From: Glaciecola sp. HTCC2999
GTDB lineage: Bacteria > Pseudomonadota > Gammaproteobacteria > Enterobacterales > Alteromonadaceae
DNA: 64,000 nt
Assembly: GCF_000155775.1 (NCBI RefSeq)
Contig: NZ_DS989812.1
Span: 16,990-80,989 of the forward strand
Direction: 5' to 3'
This document shows positions 8,565 to 18,207 of this stretch, one piece after another; the stretch's first letter is position 1, and the number at the start of each line of letters is the position of its first letter. Made by a program: the position numbers and the translations under genes. The notes under the pieces were generated by a model. That model saw only the letters and a program-made list of their open reading frames with translations. It searched no databases and was not told the DNA's origin.

Positions 8565-9509
8565 ATGTCGAATAATCACATACCTGAACCTGTTGCTCAT
8601 GATGATGAGATTGATTTAAAAGAACTCTTTACGACCATATGGGCAGGTAAGGTGCTCATCATCGGTGTGACATCTGTATTTGCTGTGCTGGCGGTCGTTT
8701 ATGCCCTCATGCAGCCTAATATCTACCGCTCTGAGGCATTACTCGCCCCAGTACAGGCCGGTGATAGTGCTTCGTCTTTAGCCAGTCGATTTGGTGGACT
8801 GGCCTCATTAGCGGGGGTGAATCTCGGTGGCGGCGGAATGAACAAAACCTCCTTAGCCATAGAGTATATTCAATCACGCGCTTTTTTAGACAGCTTCATG
8901 GAAAATCGTCCAGGGGTATTGCCAGCGTTGATGGCCGTCGATAAGTGGCAAGCGGGTGATAACACCTTGGTGTATGATGAAGAGATTTATGACGCACAAA
9001 CCAGGCAATGGTTACGCGAAGTCACAGCACCAAGACAGCCTAAGCCCAGTGTGCAAGAGGCTCATCTTGTGTTTAAACAGATCTTGAGTATATCTCAAGA
9101 TAAAGACACGTCGTTTGTGACCTTAGCCATTGAGCATCAATCGCCGTATATCGCTGCTCAATGGGTCACGTGGTTAGTTGAAGATCTCAACAAATTACTC
9201 AAGCTAAAAGATATTGAACAGGCTGAGCGTTCTATTGCGTATTTACAGTCAGAAATTAATAACACGTCATTATCAGAAATGCGTTCGAGCTTATTTGAAC
9301 TGATCCAATCGCAAACCCAAACTATCATGTTGGCCAATGCAAGTCCTGAATATATTTTTAAGACTGTTGATCCGGCTGTGGTGCCAGAACTCAAAGCCAA
9401 GCCAAAACGCGCATTAATTGCTGTGTTAGGCACGCTTTTAGGCGGCATGTTAGGTGTCCTGATCGTATTAGTACGCCACTTCACTGGTAAAGCACACCCA
9501 GCTGAGTAA
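8565..9509 (+). CDS. wzz: Wzz-type chain-length determinant / polysaccharide co-polymerase
   Basis: The 314-residue protein has the Wzz topology: a short cytoplasmic N-terminus with DLKELFTTIW, a first membrane helix at about residues 28-48, a long periplasmic region with NIYRSEALL and a coiled-coil-prone middle, and a second helix near 283-303 after the conserved PKRALI. Wzz proteins set polymer length in Wzx/Wzy-dependent assembly. No cytoplasmic BY-kinase domain is fused. The gene follows the SLBB gene by 8 bases with a GGAGTT ribosome site, completing the export operon. A stem-loop follows at 9550-9583. Confidence 0.88.
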   Translation: MSNNHIPEPVAHDDEIDLKELFTTIWAGKVLIIGVTSVFAVLAVVYALMQPNIYRSEALLAPVQAGDSASSLASRFGGLASLAGVNLGGGGMNKTSLAIEYIQSRAFLDSFMENRPGVLPALMAVDKWQAGDNTLVYDEEIYDAQTRQWLREVTAPRQPKPSVQEAHLVFKQILSISQDKDTSFVTLAIEHQSPYIAAQWVTWLVEDLNKLLKLKDIEQAERSIAYLQSEINNTSLSEMRSSLFELIQSQTQTIMLANASPEYIFKTVDPAVVPELKAKPKRALIAVLGTLLGGMLGVLIVLVRHFTGKAHPAE

Positions 9510-9549
9510 CCCCTCTCAAAATCCCATCACATTGATGATGCATCCACCC

Positions 9550-9583
9550 AATAAGAAGGGTCTATCTAAGACTTTTTCTTATT
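9550..9583 (+). terminator. A/T-rich stem-loop after wzz, overlapping a 7-3-7 palindrome
   Basis: AATAAGAA at 9550-9557 pairs with TTCTTATT at 9576-9583, with further inner pairing of GTCT and AGAC. The T-run lies within the 3' arm and not after it, so terminator function is uncertain. Inside it, 9566-9582 reads CTAAGAC-TTT-TTCTTAT, matching the locus palindrome at 6 of 7 positions in each arm with the same 3-base spacer. Confidence 0.45.
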
Positions 9584-9606
9584 GTGGTGTATCAAAGACT
9601 TTGCTA

Positions 9607-9785
9607 TTGTTCGCGCCGTGAACAAAACACCATAAATCAATCTGATATGTAAATGGCCGTATTCATTGAAAACGCCGTTATATCAAAAATATAACTTGTT
9701 CAAAACATGAATATTTGCTATTGTTCATGGCGTGAACGCACTAACAATATTTTTGATAATGATTATCAAATAAGTGCACTTGTTC
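9607..9785. promoter_or_regulatory. Cluster of TTGTTC-N7-GAAC operator-like palindromes
   Basis: TTGTTC-N7-GAACAA occurs at 9607-9625, TTGTTC-N7-GAA at 9696-9711, TTGTTC-N7-GAAC at 9721-9737, and a half-site TTGTTC at 9780-9785. The shared spacing, including the TGCTATTGTTC context of two copies, points to a repeated binding site for a dimeric regulator. The MarR-type protein encoded at 9910 is the nearest candidate (inference). Confidence 0.6.
9752..9770. promoter_or_regulatory. Perfect Fur-box-like palindrome
   Basis: TTTGATAATGATTATCAAA is a perfect 9-1-9 palindrome. Its core at 9754-9768 equals the 7-1-7 Fur consensus TGATAAT-N-ATTATCA. GATAAT at 9755-9760 could also be the -10 element of the EPS promoter, with GTGAAC at 9732-9737 as -35 and 17 bases between, in which case Fur binding would block the promoter directly. 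Confidence 0.7.
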
Positions 9786-9793
9786 ACGCTAAA

Positions 9794-9853
9794 AAGGAAT
9801 GCAACATCACAAGGAAGCTTGCCAATATACTGCATTCCTTGCGGTAGCCTACC
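9794..9853 (+). promoter_or_regulatory. JUMPStart-like leader: hairpin abutting an ops element
   Basis: AAGGAATGCA at 9794-9803 and TGCATTCCTT at 9831-9840 form a perfect 10-bp inverted repeat. The ops core GCGGTAGC follows immediately (9841-9848), continuing as CTACC. The E. coli ops element contains GGCGGTAGCGT. It lies in the untranslated leader about 60 bases before the start of the EPS-associated regulator. RfaH recruitment here is inferred from the match and from rfaH at 2493. Confidence 0.75.
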
Positions 9854-9909
9854 TGAAAGAAAATAACTGTATTGTTAACCCCCTTTTTTTCATTATTCAT
9901 AGAGCATTT

Positions 9910-10239
9910 ATGTCGCCAAGACAACGAGATGTAGTTCGCTTTAGAGTGCTACAGGCAATCGAACAAAATCCCAAAGCATCACAACGTGAGCTGGCCAAAG
10001 CGCTGGGCGTGAGCTTAGGCAGTGTCAATTTTTGTTTAAAAGCGCTCGTGGATAAAGGGTTGGTGAAAATTGAAAACTTTGTGAAATCCGATCACAAAAA
10101 AGGCTACGCTTATTATTTAACGCCTTCGGGTTTAATAGAAAAAAGCGATATCACCGCGCAGTTTTTAAAGCACAAAGTCGCAGAGTACGAACTGCTCAAA
10201 CAAGAGATAAAAGAGTTACAGAGTCAGGTGCATCGTTAA
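9910..10239 (+). CDS. EPS-associated MarR-type winged-helix regulator
   Basis: This protein of about 109 residues begins MSPRQRDVVRFRVLQ. It has a winged-helix domain with a helix-turn-helix at about residues 23-45 (SQRELAKALGVSLGSVNFC) and a C-terminal helix likely to mediate dimerisation. Short MarR-type regulators of this form are the first gene of many exopolysaccharide loci. Although the frame is open back to 9799, that region holds the hairpin and ops signals, so ATG 9910 is the credible start. It is probably both the first gene of the EPS operon and its autoregulator, acting on the TTGTTC palindromes upstream (inference). Confidence 0.85.
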   Translation: MSPRQRDVVRFRVLQAIEQNPKASQRELAKALGVSLGSVNFCLKALVDKGLVKIENFVKSDHKKGYAYYLTPSGLIEKSDITAQFLKHKVAEYELLKQEIKELQSQVHR

Positions 10240-10258
10240 GCTCGTTGTCTGATAAACG

Positions 10259-10277
10259 TGCTAAAAACGTTTTAGCA
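10259..10277. promoter_or_regulatory. Perfect 8-3-8 palindrome between regulator and manB
   Basis: TGCTAAAA-ACG-TTTTAGCA lies 20 bases after the regulator stop. It has no T-tail on either side, so it is more likely an operator or a processing hairpin than a terminator. The rest of the 217-base gap to the manB start shows no other clear signal. Confidence 0.5.
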
Positions 10278-10456
10278 ACGTAAGATGAACGACTCGGTAA
10301 TGGTGAATAATGTTAACCCGCGATAGTGGGCATTATCGGTTATTAGATGTCGTTTAATCTCATTAGTTTATAAAGATTAACTGGTTTTTATGCACTTTAG
10401 CAGTTAGCTGCGGTGATTGAATTAAAGCGAGTTAAAGTTAGTAATAAGGTATTAAT

Positions 10457-11890
10457 TTGTCTATAAATTCAAAGCTAGAGACTGCTACTGTATTAAAAGA
10501 AAGTGGTGTTACTTTTGGAACCAGTGGTGCTCGTGGATTAGTAACGCAATTCACACCTAATGTTTGTGCTGCCTTCACTGTCGCGTTTACACAATGTATT
10601 CAACGTCACTATAGCTTCCAAACCGTAGCGATAGCGATAGATAATCGTCCTAGTAGTTATAATATGGCAAAAGCGTGTTCAGCAGCACTAGAACAGCTAG
10701 GTATTCAGACAGTTTATTACGGCGTTGTACCCACTCCAGCGTTAGCTTATGTTGCAATAAAAGATAGTATTCCTGCAATTATGGTCACGGGCAGTCATAT
10801 TCCGTTCGACCGAAATGGCCTTAAGTTTTATCGTCCAGATGGTGAGATTAGCAAAGCTGACGAAATAGAAATCTTAACCGAAGAAGTATCGTTTTCTCCA
10901 ATCATAGACTTACCTGAACTGAGCAGTGATGACAGAGCGACGGAAGATTATATAAAACGTTATACTTCGTTATTTTATGATGCATGGTTAACCGGTAAGC
11001 GTATTGGAATTTATGAGCACTCAAGCGCAGGTCGTGATATTTATTACCGTATTTTTGAAAAGCTAGGGGCTGAAGTTATTTCATTAGGGCGAAGCGACCA
11101 ATTTGTGCCGATTGATACTGAAGCGGTATCACAAGAGGATAAAGAGAAAGCAATTAAATGGTCGAATCAATATGATTTAGATGTCGTTTTCTCTACTGAT
11201 GGAGACGGTGATCGTCCATTAGTTTCTGATGAAAATGGTAATTGGTTACGTGGAGACATTCTTGGTTTGTTATGTGCTGATGCATTAAGTATTGAGGCAC
11301 TTGCGGTGCCGGTTAGTTGTAATACAGCGATTGAATTAAGTAATAAATTTGATTATGTAAAACGTACTAAAATTGGCTCACCTTATGTTATCGCAGAGTT
11401 TGCAGAACTATCTAAGAGATTCAATTCAGTTGCAGGTTTTGAAGCAAATGGTGGATTCCTGCTAGGCACTGATGTGCAATTAAATGGTCGGGTGTTAAAA
11501 GCATTACCAACACGGGATGCAATGCTCCCAGTTATTATGTTACTTGCAGCTGCAGATAAAGACGTTATTTCAACATTAGTTAATGCATTGCCACAACGCT
11601 TCACTTGCAGTGATCGTATACAAAATTTTCCGAAAGATAAAAGCCAAACTATTATAACGGAAGGTAAAGCTAATCCAGTTAAATTACTCGCAACATTGGG
11701 ATTTGAAAATATAAAGATTACCAATGTTGATGATACAGATGGCTTAAGAATAACATTAGCAGATGAAAGAATTGTTCATTTGCGCCCATCAGGTAATGCA
11801 CCAGAACTACGTTGCTATGCTGAAGCAAATAATTACTTACAGGCGAATAATTGTGTTGTGAAAAGTCTAAGTAAACTTCAGGGTATATAA
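10457..11890 (+). CDS. manB: Phosphomannomutase
   Basis: The 477-residue alpha-D-phosphohexomutase carries the phosphoserine loop VTGSHIP near residue 110, the metal site STDGDGDRP near 246-254, the sugar-binding FEANGGF near 328 and the phosphate-binding [10 protein letters not shown] near 443. It converts mannose-6-phosphate to mannose-1-phosphate, the first step toward GDP-mannose and GDP-fucose. The TGSHIP form instead of TASHNP is common in this phosphomannomutase subgroup. The start is TTG 10457, supported by AAGG seven bases upstream. The following genes gmm, manC, gmd and fcl complete the pathway. Confidence 0.9.
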   Translation: MSINSKLETATVLKESGVTFGTSGARGLVTQFTPNVCAAFTVAFTQCIQRHYSFQTVAIAIDNRPSSYNMAKACSAALEQLGIQTVYYGVVPTPALAYVAIKDSIPAIMVTGSHIPFDRNGLKFYRPDGEISKADEIEILTEEVSFSPIIDLPELSSDDRATEDYIKRYTSLFYDAWLTGKRIGIYEHSSAGRDIYYRIFEKLGAEVISLGRSDQFVPIDTEAVSQEDKEKAIKWSNQYDLDVVFSTDGDGDRPLVSDENGNWLRGDILGLLCADALSIEALAVPVSCNTAIELSNKFDYVKRTKIGSPYVIAEFAELSKRFNSVAGFEANGGFLLGTDVQLNGRVLKALPTRDAMLPVIMLLAAADKDVISTLVNALPQRFTCSDRIQNFPKDKSQTIITEGKANPVKLLATLGFENIKITNVDDTDGLRITLADERIVHLRPSGNAPELRCYAEANNYLQANNCVVKSLSKLQGI

Positions 11891-11897
11891 ATTTTAT

Positions 11898-12365
11898 ATG
11901 ATACAATATTTATCTACACAAACCTTTGCCAATGTCATTGAACATGCGCCTCTTATCTCAATCGATTTATGTCTTGTTCACCAAGGAAAAATATTGCTTG
12001 GTAAGCGCAATAATCCACCTGCAAAAGACTTTTATTTTACGCCAGGCGGAAGAATATACAAGAACGAGCCATGGCAGGATGCTATGCAGCGAATAGGACA
12101 GGATGAATTAGGCCTTGATATTCAAGTAAGTGATTGGCAGCTAATGGGAATGTGGGACCATTTCTATAAAGATAGTATTATTAATGAAGATATTTCCACT
12201 CACTATGTCAATATGCCTTATTATTTCGAAGTATCAATTCTTCCTGATTTGTCTTCAGACTCTCAACATTCATCACTTTCTTGGTTTGAATTATCTCGTT
12301 GCCTAAGCAACGACATGATCCATCCCTACACCCAAAACTACATTCAATGGATATTAAATAGGTAA
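11898..12365 (+). CDS. gmm: GDP-mannose mannosyl hydrolase (Nudix)
   Basis: The 155-residue Nudix protein has a box starting GGRIYKNEPW and running to QDELGL. The usual catalytic RE pair is replaced by RI, as in GDP-mannose mannosyl hydrolases, which use a displaced base and cleave the sugar C-O bond. The enzyme releases mannose and GDP from GDP-mannose and may balance the GDP-mannose and GDP-fucose pools. It lies between manB and manC, 7 bases after manB and 3 bases before manC, as in colanic-acid-like loci. Confidence 0.88.
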   Translation: MIQYLSTQTFANVIEHAPLISIDLCLVHQGKILLGKRNNPPAKDFYFTPGGRIYKNEPWQDAMQRIGQDELGLDIQVSDWQLMGMWDHFYKDSIINEDISTHYVNMPYYFEVSILPDLSSDSQHSSLSWFELSRCLSNDMIHPYTQNYIQWILNR

Positions 12366-12368
12366 ACT

Positions 12369-13775
12369 ATGCAATTAGTCGTCATGGCTGGTGGAACCGG
12401 CTCACGTTTGTGGCCAATATCACGCAGTAACTTTCCTAAACAGTTTATTAATCTTGTTACAGAACATTCTATGCTACAAGACACTTTATTACGTGTGGAT
12501 GGGTTAAAGACTGACGCACCCTATATTATTTGTAATGAAAGTACTCGATTCTTAGTTGCTGATGAGCTGCAAAATATCAATGTTACAGATAGTAATATTA
12601 TCCTTGAGCCTGTTGGCCGAAATACAGCGCCCGCGATTGCTTTAGCGGCATTTGATGCAATATCCAAAGGACAAGATCCTATATTGCTGGTGCTTGCAGC
12701 TGATCATGTTATTAAAGATCAAGATGAATTTATAAGAATAATATCGTCGGCAGAGTCTGCTGCCAGTAAAGGAAAGCTGGTGACATTTGGAGTTGTACCC
12801 AATGCCCCTGAAACCGGTTATGGTTATATTAAAACAGGCCAACAAGAGTCTGATTACTTTAATATTGAAGCATTTGTTGAGAAGCCGGACCTAGATAAAG
12901 CAACAAGTTACTTAGCTTCAGGTGACTATCTTTGGAACAGTGGTATGTTTATGTTTAAAGCATCAACTTACTTAAACGAGTTAAAACTCAACAGTCCAGA
13001 TATATATGCCAGTTGTGAAATAGCGATACAACAAGCAACGACTGATATGGATTTTATTCGTATCTCAAAAGAGCTGTTTGAACAATGCCCTGATGACTCT
13101 ATTGATTATGCGGTCATGGAAAAAACGGAAAATGCGGTAGTAATTCCGTTAGATGCAAAGTGGAGTGATGTGGGCTCTTGGGCTAGCTTAAGTGACATAT
13201 CAGATAAAGATGAATATAACAATGTGCATCAAGGTGATGTGATAAGCGTTGATACCCAAAATACGTATGTATATTCACCTGACAGATTAACTGCCACTAT
13301 CGGGTTACAGGATTTAATTATTGTAGATTCAAAGGATGCCTTATTAGTCGCTCACAAAAATAATAGCCAGGATGTAAAAAAAGTCGTAAAGCAGCTTAAA
13401 CAAGAAAATAGAAGTGAGTATTCGACACATCGTGAAGTACACCGCCCTTGGGGCAAGTATGATTCAATTGATAATGGGGAACGTTATCAAGTCAAACGTA
13501 TCACAGTAAAGCCAGGTGCGAAATTGTCTGTACAAATGCATCATCATCGCGCTGAGCATTGGATAGTGGTATCGGGTACTGCAAAGGTCACTAACGGTGA
13601 TAAAACATTTATATTATCTGAAAATGAATCTACATATATTCCAGTTGGAGTAGTACATGCACTTGAAAACCCAGGTAAGTTACCATTAGAGCTGATTGAA
13701 GTTCAATCAGGTGCATATCTTGGTGAAGATGATATCGTACGATTTGAAGATAATTATGGAAGAGTTGCCAAGTAG
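12369..13775 (+). CDS. manC: Mannose-1-phosphate guanylyltransferase / mannose-6-phosphate isomerase
   Basis: The 468-residue protein is full length for the bifunctional type. The N-terminal nucleotidyltransferase starts with MAGGTGSRLWPISR and contains NTAPAIALAA and the FVEKP motif. The C-terminal cupin (from about residue 355) has HRPWGKYDSI, the metal ligands in QMHHHRAEHW and the end VQSGAYLGEDDIVRFED. It makes GDP-mannose from mannose-1-phosphate and can also supply mannose-6-phosphate. It is tightly packed with gmm. Confidence 0.94.
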   Translation: MQLVVMAGGTGSRLWPISRSNFPKQFINLVTEHSMLQDTLLRVDGLKTDAPYIICNESTRFLVADELQNINVTDSNIILEPVGRNTAPAIALAAFDAISKGQDPILLVLAADHVIKDQDEFIRIISSAESAASKGKLVTFGVVPNAPETGYGYIKTGQQESDYFNIEAFVEKPDLDKATSYLASGDYLWNSGMFMFKASTYLNELKLNSPDIYASCEIAIQQATTDMDFIRISKELFEQCPDDSIDYAVMEKTENAVVIPLDAKWSDVGSWASLSDISDKDEYNNVHQGDVISVDTQNTYVYSPDRLTATIGLQDLIIVDSKDALLVAHKNNSQDVKKVVKQLKQENRSEYSTHREVHRPWGKYDSIDNGERYQVKRITVKPGAKLSVQMHHHRAEHWIVVSGTAKVTNGDKTFILSENESTYIPVGVVHALENPGKLPLELIEVQSGAYLGEDDIVRFEDNYGRVAK

Positions 13776-13820
13776 CTTGCAGACTATGTTTGGTACTAAG
13801 TAAAATATAAGAGGAATAAA

Positions 13821-14942
13821 ATGAATAAAGTCGCATTAATTACTGGGGTAACTGGACAAGATGGTTCTTACTTAGCCGAGTTTCTACTTGATAAAGGGTA
13901 TGAAGTACATGGTATTAAACGCCGTGCATCATCTTTAAACACTGAACGTGTAGACCATATTTATCAAGATAATCATGAAAAAAATCAAAAATTTTTTCTT
14001 CATTACGGTGACTTAACTGATTCTTCAAATCTAACTCGTATTATCAAAGACGTACAACCTGATGAAGTATATAACTTAGGTGCACAGTCGCACGTGGCAG
14101 TTTCGTTTGAATGCCCTGAGTATACAGCAGATGTTGATGCAATGGGGACATTACGTTTGTTAGAAGCGATTCGCTTTTTAGGGCTAGAAAAGAAAACAAA
14201 ATTTTATCAAGCTTCAACATCTGAGCTTTATGGTGAAGTCCAAGAGATTCCACAAAGAGAGACAACCCCATTTCACCCTCGTTCTCCTTATGCTGTAGCG
14301 AAGATGTATGCTTATTGGATAGTTGTGAACTATCGTGAGTCTTATGGAATGTATGCCTGTAATGGCATATTATTTAATCATGAATCTCCACGCCGTGGGG
14401 AAACCTTTGTGACTCGAAAAATAACACGTGCAATTGCAAACATTGCCCAAGGATTAGAAAAATGCTTATACCTTGGCAACATGGATGCATTACGTGATTG
14501 GGGTCATGCTAAAGATTATGTTCGCATGCAATGGATGATGTTACAGCAAGATTCAGCTGATGATTTCGTCATTGCGACAGGAAAGCAAATATCTGTACGT
14601 GAATTTGTAGCACTGTCAGCCAAAGAGGCTGGAATAGAGCTTGAGTTTACTGGTGTAGGCATTGATGAGATTGCAACAGTTAAAGCGGTCACCGGTGATA
14701 ATGCACCTGCGTTAAACGTAGGAGATATAATTGTTAAAGTTGACCCTCGTTATTTCCGTCCTGCAGAAGTTGAAACACTATTAGGTGACCCTACTAAAGC
14801 AAAAGAAAAACTAGGTTGGGTGCCACAAATTACAGTTGAAGAAATGTGTGCTGAAATGGTCAGTAATGATCTGAATAAAGCTAAGCAATATGCGGTTTTA
14901 AAAGAGCATGGCTATAACATATCCGTCACTATTGAGAGCTAA
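13821..14942 (+). CDS. gmd: GDP-mannose 4,6-dehydratase
   Basis: The 373-residue short-chain dehydrogenase family enzyme has the NAD(P) motif [15 protein letters not shown] at its N-terminus, the substrate segment [14 protein letters not shown], the catalytic YAVAK and the family-typical [16 protein letters not shown]. It forms GDP-4-keto-6-deoxymannose, the substrate of fcl. The start has an AAGAGGAATAA ribosome site. The length and motifs are complete. Confidence 0.96.
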   Translation: MNKVALITGVTGQDGSYLAEFLLDKGYEVHGIKRRASSLNTERVDHIYQDNHEKNQKFFLHYGDLTDSSNLTRIIKDVQPDEVYNLGAQSHVAVSFECPEYTADVDAMGTLRLLEAIRFLGLEKKTKFYQASTSELYGEVQEIPQRETTPFHPRSPYAVAKMYAYWIVVNYRESYGMYACNGILFNHESPRRGETFVTRKITRAIANIAQGLEKCLYLGNMDALRDWGHAKDYVRMQWMMLQQDSADDFVIATGKQISVREFVALSAKEAGIELEFTGVGIDEIATVKAVTGDNAPALNVGDIIVKVDPRYFRPAEVETLLGDPTKAKEKLGWVPQITVEEMCAEMVSNDLNKAKQYAVLKEHGYNISVTIES

Positions 14943-14992
14943 GAGATAAAATGTGCATCGTAGCTTGAGCGTGTTAAAAGGTTTGAAATAAT

Positions 14993-15958
14993 ATGAATAG
15001 AAAAAAGGTATTTGTTGCTGGACATAATGGAATGGTTGGTTCGGCTATAGTTCGACAGTTAGCTAATCAGAATGATATAGAAATCATTACTCGTTCAAGA
15101 AAACAGCTAGATTTAACCAATCAGCAAGCAGTACTTGAGTTTTTTCGGGCAGAAAAAATAGATCAGGTCTACCTAGCCGCAGCGAAGGTTGGAGGCATCA
15201 TTGCCAATAACACATATCCTGCAGATTTTATTTATGAAAACCTTATGATTGAATGTAATATAATTCATAGTGCTCATATAGCAAATATTCAAAAGTTACT
15301 ATTCTTGGGATCATCATGTATCTATCCTAAATTAGCCGAACAGCCAATGGCTGAATCAGCCTTATTGACTGGCACATTAGAAGAAACTAATGAGCCTTAT
15401 GCAATTGCGAAAATAGCAGGAATAAAACTATGTGAAAGCTACAATCGTCAGTATGGACGAGATTACAGGAGCGTTATGCCAACAAACCTCTATGGTCCTC
15501 ATGATAATTTCCATCCAGATAATAGCCACGTGATACCAGCCTTAATACGTCGTTTTCATGAAGCAAAACTGAACAATGATAGTGAGGTTACTGCATGGGG
15601 GAGCGGTAAGCCGATGCGTGAGTTTTTATATGTTGATGATATGGCTGCTGCTTCGATTTACGTCATGAATCTTCAAAAGAATATATATAGCGAAAACACT
15701 GAGCCGATGCTAAGTCATATCAATGTTGGAACAGGAGTTGATTGTAGCATTCAAGAACTGGTTAATACCATAGCTAGAGTTGTCGATTTTGAAGGTGAAA
15801 TTAAATTTGATACTACAAAACCTGATGGTGCTCCCCGCAAGTTAATGGATGTTAGCAGACTAAAATCTTTGGGTTGGGAATACACCATGTCATTAGAAGG
15901 TGGTCTAACTATTGCTTATCAATGGTTTGTTGATAATCAAAATAGATTTAGGGGCTAA
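14993..15958 (+). CDS. fcl: GDP-L-fucose synthase
   Basis: The 321-residue enzyme has the nucleotide motif [18 protein letters not shown], the catalytic SSCIYPK serine region, the YAIAK motif and [11 protein letters not shown], all characteristic of GDP-4-keto-6-deoxymannose epimerase/reductase. Together with gmd it provides GDP-L-fucose. The gene ends 9 bases before wzx. Its A+T content begins to rise toward the glycosyltransferase core. Confidence 0.95.
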   Translation: MNRKKVFVAGHNGMVGSAIVRQLANQNDIEIITRSRKQLDLTNQQAVLEFFRAEKIDQVYLAAAKVGGIIANNTYPADFIYENLMIECNIIHSAHIANIQKLLFLGSSCIYPKLAEQPMAESALLTGTLEETNEPYAIAKIAGIKLCESYNRQYGRDYRSVMPTNLYGPHDNFHPDNSHVIPALIRRFHEAKLNNDSEVTAWGSGKPMREFLYVDDMAAASIYVMNLQKNIYSENTEPMLSHINVGTGVDCSIQELVNTIARVVDFEGEIKFDTTKPDGAPRKLMDVSRLKSLGWEYTMSLEGGLTIAYQWFVDNQNRFRG

Positions 15959-15967
15959 ATTAGCCCG

Positions 15968-17293
15968 ATGGAAATATTCAGAAACATCAAAAAGTATAAA
16001 AAAAATTATGGTGTTGTTAGGTACTTTAATAACACTTCGTGGCTTCTTGGTGAAAAATTATTAAGAATGTCACTCGGTCTCTTTGTTGGAATTTGGGTTG
16101 CAAGATACCTAGGCCCAGAGCAATTTGGTTTATTTAGTTATGCTCAAAGTTTTGTTGCGCTGTTTGCAACTTTTACGACTTTGGGGTTAGACGGTATAGT
16201 CATAAGGGAGTTGGTAAAAGGTAGCGGGGACAGGGATAAGCTTTTAGGTACAGCATTTGTTCTAAAGTTTTTTGGTGCTATTTTTGTGCTGTTTTTACTC
16301 GCGGTATCAATATTTTTTCAAGCAAGTGATTACAAAACAAATTTACTTATTTTTATTATTGCATCTTCAACGGTATTTCAAAGCTTTAATATCATAGACT
16401 TCTATTTCCAAAGTAAAGTATTAAGTAAATATGTGGTTTATATTAATATATTATCTCTTTTACTATCTTCATTAATAAAAGTAATTTTAATTTTAAACAA
16501 AGCCCCTTTAATAGCATTTGCTTTCGTTATTCTATTCGATAGTTTAGTTTTGGCAAGTGGTTTGATTTATTATTACGTTAAAAATAAATTATCTTTCTTA
16601 GATTGGACTTTTGATAAGGGTTTGGCTAAATCATTGTTGAATGATAGTTGGCCTCTAATTTTAAGTGGATTAGTTGTTTCAATGTATATGAAAATGGATC
16701 AAATAATGATTAATCATATGCTTGGCAGTGTTGAAGTTGGTAAATATGCAGCTGCAGTGAGATTAAGTGAAGCGTGGTATTTTATTCCAGTGGTTATCTC
16801 ATCTTCGTTATTCCCAGCGATAATTAATGCAAAAAAGATATCTAAAGAACTATATTACTCACGTATACAAAAACTTTATGACTTAATGGCATGGATGGCA
16901 ATCGCTATTGCAATACCAATGACTTTTTTAAGTGATTGGGTGATTGATTTATTGTATGGAAAAGAATTTGTTCAAGCAGGAAAAGTATTGATGATTCATA
17001 TTTGGTCATCAGTTTTTGTCTTTTTAGGAGTAGCAAGTAGTAAGTGGTTTATTGTAGAAGGTCTACAAAAATACTCACTCTATAGGACACTTTTTGGTGC
17101 AATTTTAAATATATTATTAAATTTTGTATTAATCCCTATGTATGGAATATATGGCGCAGCAGTAGCGACGTTGTTATCTCAGATATTTGCTTGTTATTTA
17201 TTTAACGTAGTTAATAGGAAGTCTAGAAGAACGTTCGTTTTACATACAAATGCTTTGCTTTTTCCTTTTAGAAAATTAGGTATTCAATTTTGA
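15968..17293 (+). CDS. wzx: Wzx-type repeat-unit flippase
   Basis: The 441-residue polytopic membrane protein has about twelve hydrophobic helices and the polysaccharide-flippase signature near the start (VARYLGPEQFGLFSYAQSF). It would move undecaprenyl-linked repeat units to the periplasmic face for polymerisation by Wzy. The gene is strongly A+T rich and overlaps the next gene by 4 bases. Specific sugar preference cannot be read from sequence. Confidence 0.88.
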   Translation: MEIFRNIKKYKKNYGVVRYFNNTSWLLGEKLLRMSLGLFVGIWVARYLGPEQFGLFSYAQSFVALFATFTTLGLDGIVIRELVKGSGDRDKLLGTAFVLKFFGAIFVLFLLAVSIFFQASDYKTNLLIFIIASSTVFQSFNIIDFYFQSKVLSKYVVYINILSLLLSSLIKVILILNKAPLIAFAFVILFDSLVLASGLIYYYVKNKLSFLDWTFDKGLAKSLLNDSWPLILSGLVVSMYMKMDQIMINHMLGSVEVGKYAAAVRLSEAWYFIPVVISSSLFPAIINAKKISKELYYSRIQKLYDLMAWMAIAIAIPMTFLSDWVIDLLYGKEFVQAGKVLMIHIWSSVFVFLGVASSKWFIVEGLQKYSLYRTLFGAILNILLNFVLIPMYGIYGAAVATLLSQIFACYLFNVVNRKSRRTFVLHTNALLFPFRKLGIQF

Positions 17294-18207
17294 AAGATTT
17301 AGCTCCTATAGTACTATTTGTTTACAATAGACCCGAACATACATTAAAGACAATACAAGCTTTACAAAAAAATATTCTTGCATTAGAAAGCGAATTATTT
17401 ATTTATGCAGATGAAGCGAAGGACTCCTCGAAAAGAGAATCAGTCGATGAAGTTAGAAAGTTGATATGCAACATAACTGGCTTTAAGAAGGTTAAAGTTG
17501 TAAAGCAAATTAGAAATGTTGGTTTGGCAAATTCAATTATCTCAGGGGTGTCTGAGATTGTCGGAATATATGGAAGAGTTATTGTCCTTGAGGATGATTT
17601 AGTTACCAGTCCTTACTTTTTAACATATATGAATTCAGCATTAGAATTTTATTCAGATAAAAAAGATGTTTGGCATATTAGTGGATGGAATTATCCAATA
17701 GAAGTTTCAGGTCTTCCTGATACGTTCTTATGGCGAACAATGAATTGCTGGGGCTGGTCGACTTGGAGTGACCGTTGGGAACACTTCGAGAAAAACACAG
17801 ATAAGTTGATCGAATCTTTTTCAAATGATGAAATTATAGAGTTCAATTTAAATGGCTATGAGAATTTTTGGAGCCAAATTCTTGCAAATAAAGAAAATAA
17901 GATTAATACATGGGCAATTTATTGGTACGCGTGTATTTTCAAGAATAGGGGGTTATGTCTAAATCCAACTACTACGTATGTCAATAATATAGGCCTGGAT
18001 GGTTCTGGGATACATTGTGGCGTTAGTGAATCATATACGAATAAACTTAACTCTAATTTAAATGTTAATTTTGAAAATAGTATGATTGAAAATGTTGTAG
18101 CACTTGAGAGAATAAAATCATTTTACAAGCTAACAAGAAAAACATATTTCAAAAGAGTTGTTAATAAAATTGCTAGAATTATAGTTAAAAGGAATGTCAT
18201 TAAATGA
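17290..18207 (+). CDS. GT-A-fold glycosyltransferase
   Basis: The protein has 305 residues. It opens with APIVLFVYNRPEHTLKTIQAL, has the nucleotide/metal-binding VIVLEDDLVTSPYF near residue 95 and a WGWSTW segment near residue 154 that is typical of a family-2-like group in O-antigen and EPS clusters. It probably adds one sugar of the repeat unit at the inner membrane. It starts at a TTG that overlaps the wzx stop and overlaps the following gene by 4 bases. Donor and acceptor are unknown. Confidence 0.8.
   Translation: MKDLAPIVLFVYNRPEHTLKTIQALQKNILALESELFIYADEAKDSSKRESVDEVRKLICNITGFKKVKVVKQIRNVGLANSIISGVSEIVGIYGRVIVLEDDLVTSPYFLTYMNSALEFYSDKKDVWHISGWNYPIEVSGLPDTFLWRTMNCWGWSTWSDRWEHFEKNTDKLIESFSNDEIIEFNLNGYENFWSQILANKENKINTWAIYWYACIFKNRGLCLNPTTTYVNNIGLDGSGIHCGVSESYTNKLNSNLNVNFENSMIENVVALERIKSFYKLTRKTYFKRVVNKIARIIVKRNVIK

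Noticed and set aside
9799-9909. An N-terminal extension of the MarR-type regulator
   Set aside because: The segment overlaps the 10-bp hairpin and the ops element, and the family's usual N-terminus begins at 9910.
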